64,000 nucleotides of DNA from Epinephelus fuscoguttatus (Eukaryota > Chordata > Actinopteri > Perciformes > Serranidae), in the NCBI RefSeq assembly GCF_011397635.1, contig NC_064762.1, positions 21,105,479 through 21,169,478 of the forward strand, read 5' to 3'. The notes under the pieces were generated by a model. That model made no database searches. It had not been told where the DNA came from and was given only the letters and a program-made list of their open reading frames with translations. This document shows, in pieces, positions 60,815 to 64,000 of this stretch. Each line of letters begins with the position of its first letter. The first letter of the stretch is position 1. Position numbers and translations under genes: made by a program.

Positions 60815-63793
60815 ATACTTAAACTTGTGTCCCTCTGCTGATTCCTGAACAAGTCTAATAGCCTGAAGTATTAAACCAAAGAGTATAAATTTAGTAGAGT
60901 TTAGTGGAGGAACAAATACCCAAAAGGGCTTTCGTCTTTGCAATACAGGGTAGAGCAAAGCGCTACCATGTTTTTTTCATAACTTTAATATGTCTAGTTA
61001 GTGAAATGGATTGATATGTAAAAATTATTTGAATGCAGAATTGTTTTGTTGTTTTTCGTTCATGTTTGGATCCTTCCCAAAACCAAAATTTGTGAATATT
61101 TAGACCATTTCAAAAGGGACAGCGTCTGCATTATCACATGTATCTCTAGAAAGAAACATCAGAATGTCCTTTGTCCATCACATGAATTACAGGCAGAAAT
61201 TGAATATGTTTGTAGTTGACAAATGATAGGCAAATGTTTTCCTGCAGAGTTTATATATCACCTTGGGTTTGTCCTTCACCTTCTCAAAATGACCCCACAC
61301 TTTGGATTTCCTGCCCGACACGTTATTAACTAGCCTGTGGAATAACCGCAGGTACCAGCCCTGGAAATTAACCTGACTCCTGTCTGACTGCTGAGCGTGG
61401 CCACTTCCTGTGTCTGTCCTTTCAAATTAAATTCCCACATGGTCCAGTCATATAGGTTTTGATTTATTTTGACAGGGTGCAGCTCCTAATAGAGTTTCTC
61501 TTTTGTTTCTTTGTTGTTATTTTGATGTTTTCAGCGACAAAGCAACCAATGAAATCCTGCTGACTAATGACCTTTCTAACACTGAATGTTTGGTTGACTA
61601 TTCGGGGGGCAGCCCTACTTTTTTGACATTTTTCATGTCAACAGTTAGGTGAGTGAGTCTCTGAGAAAAGTCACGGCACACCATTCCCAATTACTCTACA
61701 CGTCTTGGTGTATTTTTTGCACATGTGCTATCGACGAGATGGAAAGATAAATAATTCTAATTTTTAGTACATCAACAATAAAAAGTATGATGGAAAAATA
61801 ACTCCTTTGTGCTGTGTACATCAGGCACACCTGGTGAATGATGCAACATCCAGTTGAGAGAGAATCAACATTCAGACTACACATAAGGTGCCAGAGTACA
61901 TGCATCAGACAAACCAGGGACAAAGCAAGACATAAAGTAAGGTGCTTGGTTTGTTGAGCTTGGGGGCAGCTGGATGTCGACAGCCTGTGGGAAGAGGCTG
62001 TTGTTGAGTCTGGGGGATTAAGGTCAAGTAGTCAGGCAGGTTCTTGTGACCACTAAAGTGAGGTATGTCATCACTTGTACACAGTGTATATTTACAAAAG
62101 CCTGAGTTGAGCGTTTTAGCACATAAATGTTTTGCATATTTTCATTATATGTTTCATGTATTTTATTATTGCCTGATGTCAGACAAAATTGTCAACTTGT
62201 TACACTCCGTTTCCAGCTTCAGTCTAACTTTGTGTCCACTCTGACTGATTTCAGAGGATGAGGATGTTCCCTATCCAATTACATTGTTTCAAGTCCAGTG
62301 ATGTTAAGAAGACTGTCAATTTAGAACTGCCTCGATAGCAGCACTGTCTAGTCTACAGTGGTCGCCATTGTTATTACTCCTCATTGGTTCCAGCGCACCA
62401 TTTGACAACAGCTTGACAGTGGCATTAGTCGCGTCCTTGGCGCTGACTGGCTAGAGTCCCACCGCAGCACACATTGGTTGGTTTCTTATTTTAACCGAGA
62501 AACCACTGTTTCAAGTCAGGAACGCGAGATGCATTAGTCAACTCAAACTCAGTGGAGTGGATGAATCTAAAAGTCTGGACCCAGGCAAATTTTATTCATG
62601 TTTTATGTTATACATTGGACACATTGTTTGTTTCACCTGGTTCCACAAAAAAATCCCCTTGAGGATAATAAAGTCGAATTAAGTTGGCAACAGGGAACGG
62701 ACCCAATCCAGACGGACAAACCAAGCAGACAGCAGATTCAGAGGCTCAAGGAATGTCTTCCAGAGGTGCCACCAAGCCCAAAAATATTATGGGATTATTA
62801 GGCTATTAGCAAGATGGATGGATAGATGGATAGATAGATGGATAGATGGATGAAGAAATTGGAAAATACCGTAAACCTTCAATTAAATGTCCTGTCCAGT
62901 TTTATAGTACTATAGTAATATTCATAGTGGTTTAAATGTTTAAAAATGGCTGTATTTCCTGATCTTCGCTGAGCAACAGTTTTGTGTGAAAGGAATTAAA
63001 GGCCTGTCCCATATAGATGCCCGTCCCAAATATAGGCCGGCTGAGTTTAGTGATTTAAGCAAATCAAAGCCTTGGCTATTGATAGAGGTTTTACGGTATT
63101 CACAATCGAAAGAATTCTGACTTTTTTCCTTTGAAAAATTACTCAAACTGATGAATTAATTATAGAATTAGTGACCAATTAATTTAATATTGTACAAGTA
63201 ATTGATTAATCCATTAGTTGTCACAACTCTCGTCATAAACTAAGATAATGTTACCTGAGGGAGCCAATTAGCGCTCGGTTCTATTAATAGGAACCAGTCT
63301 TTGTCCAAGAAAATAAATGGACTTAGTGTTCAACTGGCAGGTTTATATCAAACCTAACTTGCATCAGACACGCTAATCAGTGTGCATAAGGTAATTCGTG
63401 ATGCAGCATCTCATTGGCTTTGAGTGTTGGCTTGGCCTCTACATCAATGATATATACAATTTTGACATCCAGAAACATTATATATAGGTCCTTCCAAACC
63501 GACCTTGTTTGGTTCTGACTTTTGGACTTTTTAGTTTAGACTTTTTGACCCTAACTAAAATTACAGGTGGGACACCTCACCCAGACCAAATAACCAAACC
63601 TGGGTCCGATGAAAAGAGGTGGTCTCTGTCCAGATCAAACTGTGCAAAGTGAGGACATTTTGGCTGGTCCTCACCTTTAGCGAGAATTAGGTTTAGGTTA
63701 GGGTTCGACATTTAGTTGTGATGGTTAAGGGTAGGGTAAGGGGCGAGGGAATACATTATGTCAATACATTATGTCAATAATAGAAGTACAAGA

Positions 63794-63835
<42 letters not shown>

Positions 63836-64000
63836 TTTTTGACAGAGAGAGTGACAGGAGCTGTGCTCAGAGTAGATAGGTGTTGGCGATCAGAGCAGAG
63901 GAGAAATTACCAGTAAAGTTGCCACGAGGTGGTAAATGCACAGTGCAGGTTTCCCAGTCTTTTGTTGTCCTTTTCCAAACTTTTTTGGAACCATGTTGCA
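60815..64000. other. Intergenic right flank
   Basis: No exon recognised. Contains a LINE-like scrap near 61935-62020 (GACAGCCTGTGGGAAGAGGC, then TGTTGTTGAGTCTGGGGG), a LINE-tail-like piece near 62655-62680 (CTTGAGGATAATAAAGTC), a short GATA-type repeat near 62815-62850, and the (TG)n run at 63795-63834. Confidence 0.55.
63795..63834 (+). repeat. (TG)n microsatellite
   Basis: About twenty uninterrupted TG dinucleotides. Confidence 0.97.

Overview
The window is vertebrate nuclear DNA, almost certainly from a percomorph teleost. The evidence is spliced genes with GT-AG introns, teleost-type orthologues, and the usual fish transposon load: Tc1/mariner, L2-, L1- and RTE-like LINEs, tRNA-derived SINEs and many MITEs. 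There are no operons, no CRISPR array and no bacterial genes. All exon coordinates were read by hand from the sequence, by matching splice sites to reading phase.

Layout: (1) 1-10443, minus strand: the 5' part (8 coding exons) of a calpain-3-like cysteine protease gene that continues off the left edge. Its introns hold a nested MITE/LINE, inverted repeats and a possible solo LTR. (2) 13411-25021, plus strand: a complete nrbp1 pseudokinase gene, 17 coding exons and 532 codons, with a 3'UTR to about 26.56 kb. Intron 6 carries a nearly intact Tc1-like transposon and intron 15 a MITE. (3) 27.17-30.66 kb: a large AT-rich minisatellite with a unit of about 38 bp and a higher-order period of about 505 bp. 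A related array lies in opposite orientation at 34.17-35.23 kb, inside the last intron of the next gene. (4) 33745-46666, minus strand: a complete macoilin gene (maco1), 11 coding exons and 644 codons, with a GC-rich promoter near 46.6-46.9 kb. (5) 46.9-54.0 kb: repeat-rich intergenic DNA. It includes a displaced duplicate of a maco1 exon-intron edge, a MITE cluster, an L2-like LINE with a long open reverse-transcriptase frame, and RTE fragments. (6) 54150-60764, plus strand: a secreted CAP-superfamily cysteine-rich secretory protein (CRISP) gene with a TATA box and a polyadenylation signal. (7) 60.8-64.0 kb: intergenic DNA with simple repeats and LINE scraps.

The four genes do not form a pathway. 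The proteins are a muscle-type protease, an adaptor pseudokinase, a neuronal ER membrane protein and a secreted protein. capn3-like and nrbp1 are head to head about 3 kb apart; maco1 runs toward nrbp1 tail to tail across the satellite. The most unusual features are the inverted satellite pair around the last maco1 exon, the calpain-3-like gene with no IS1 exon, the copied maco1 splice edge upstream of its own gene, and a MITE end 16 bp from a calpain splice donor.
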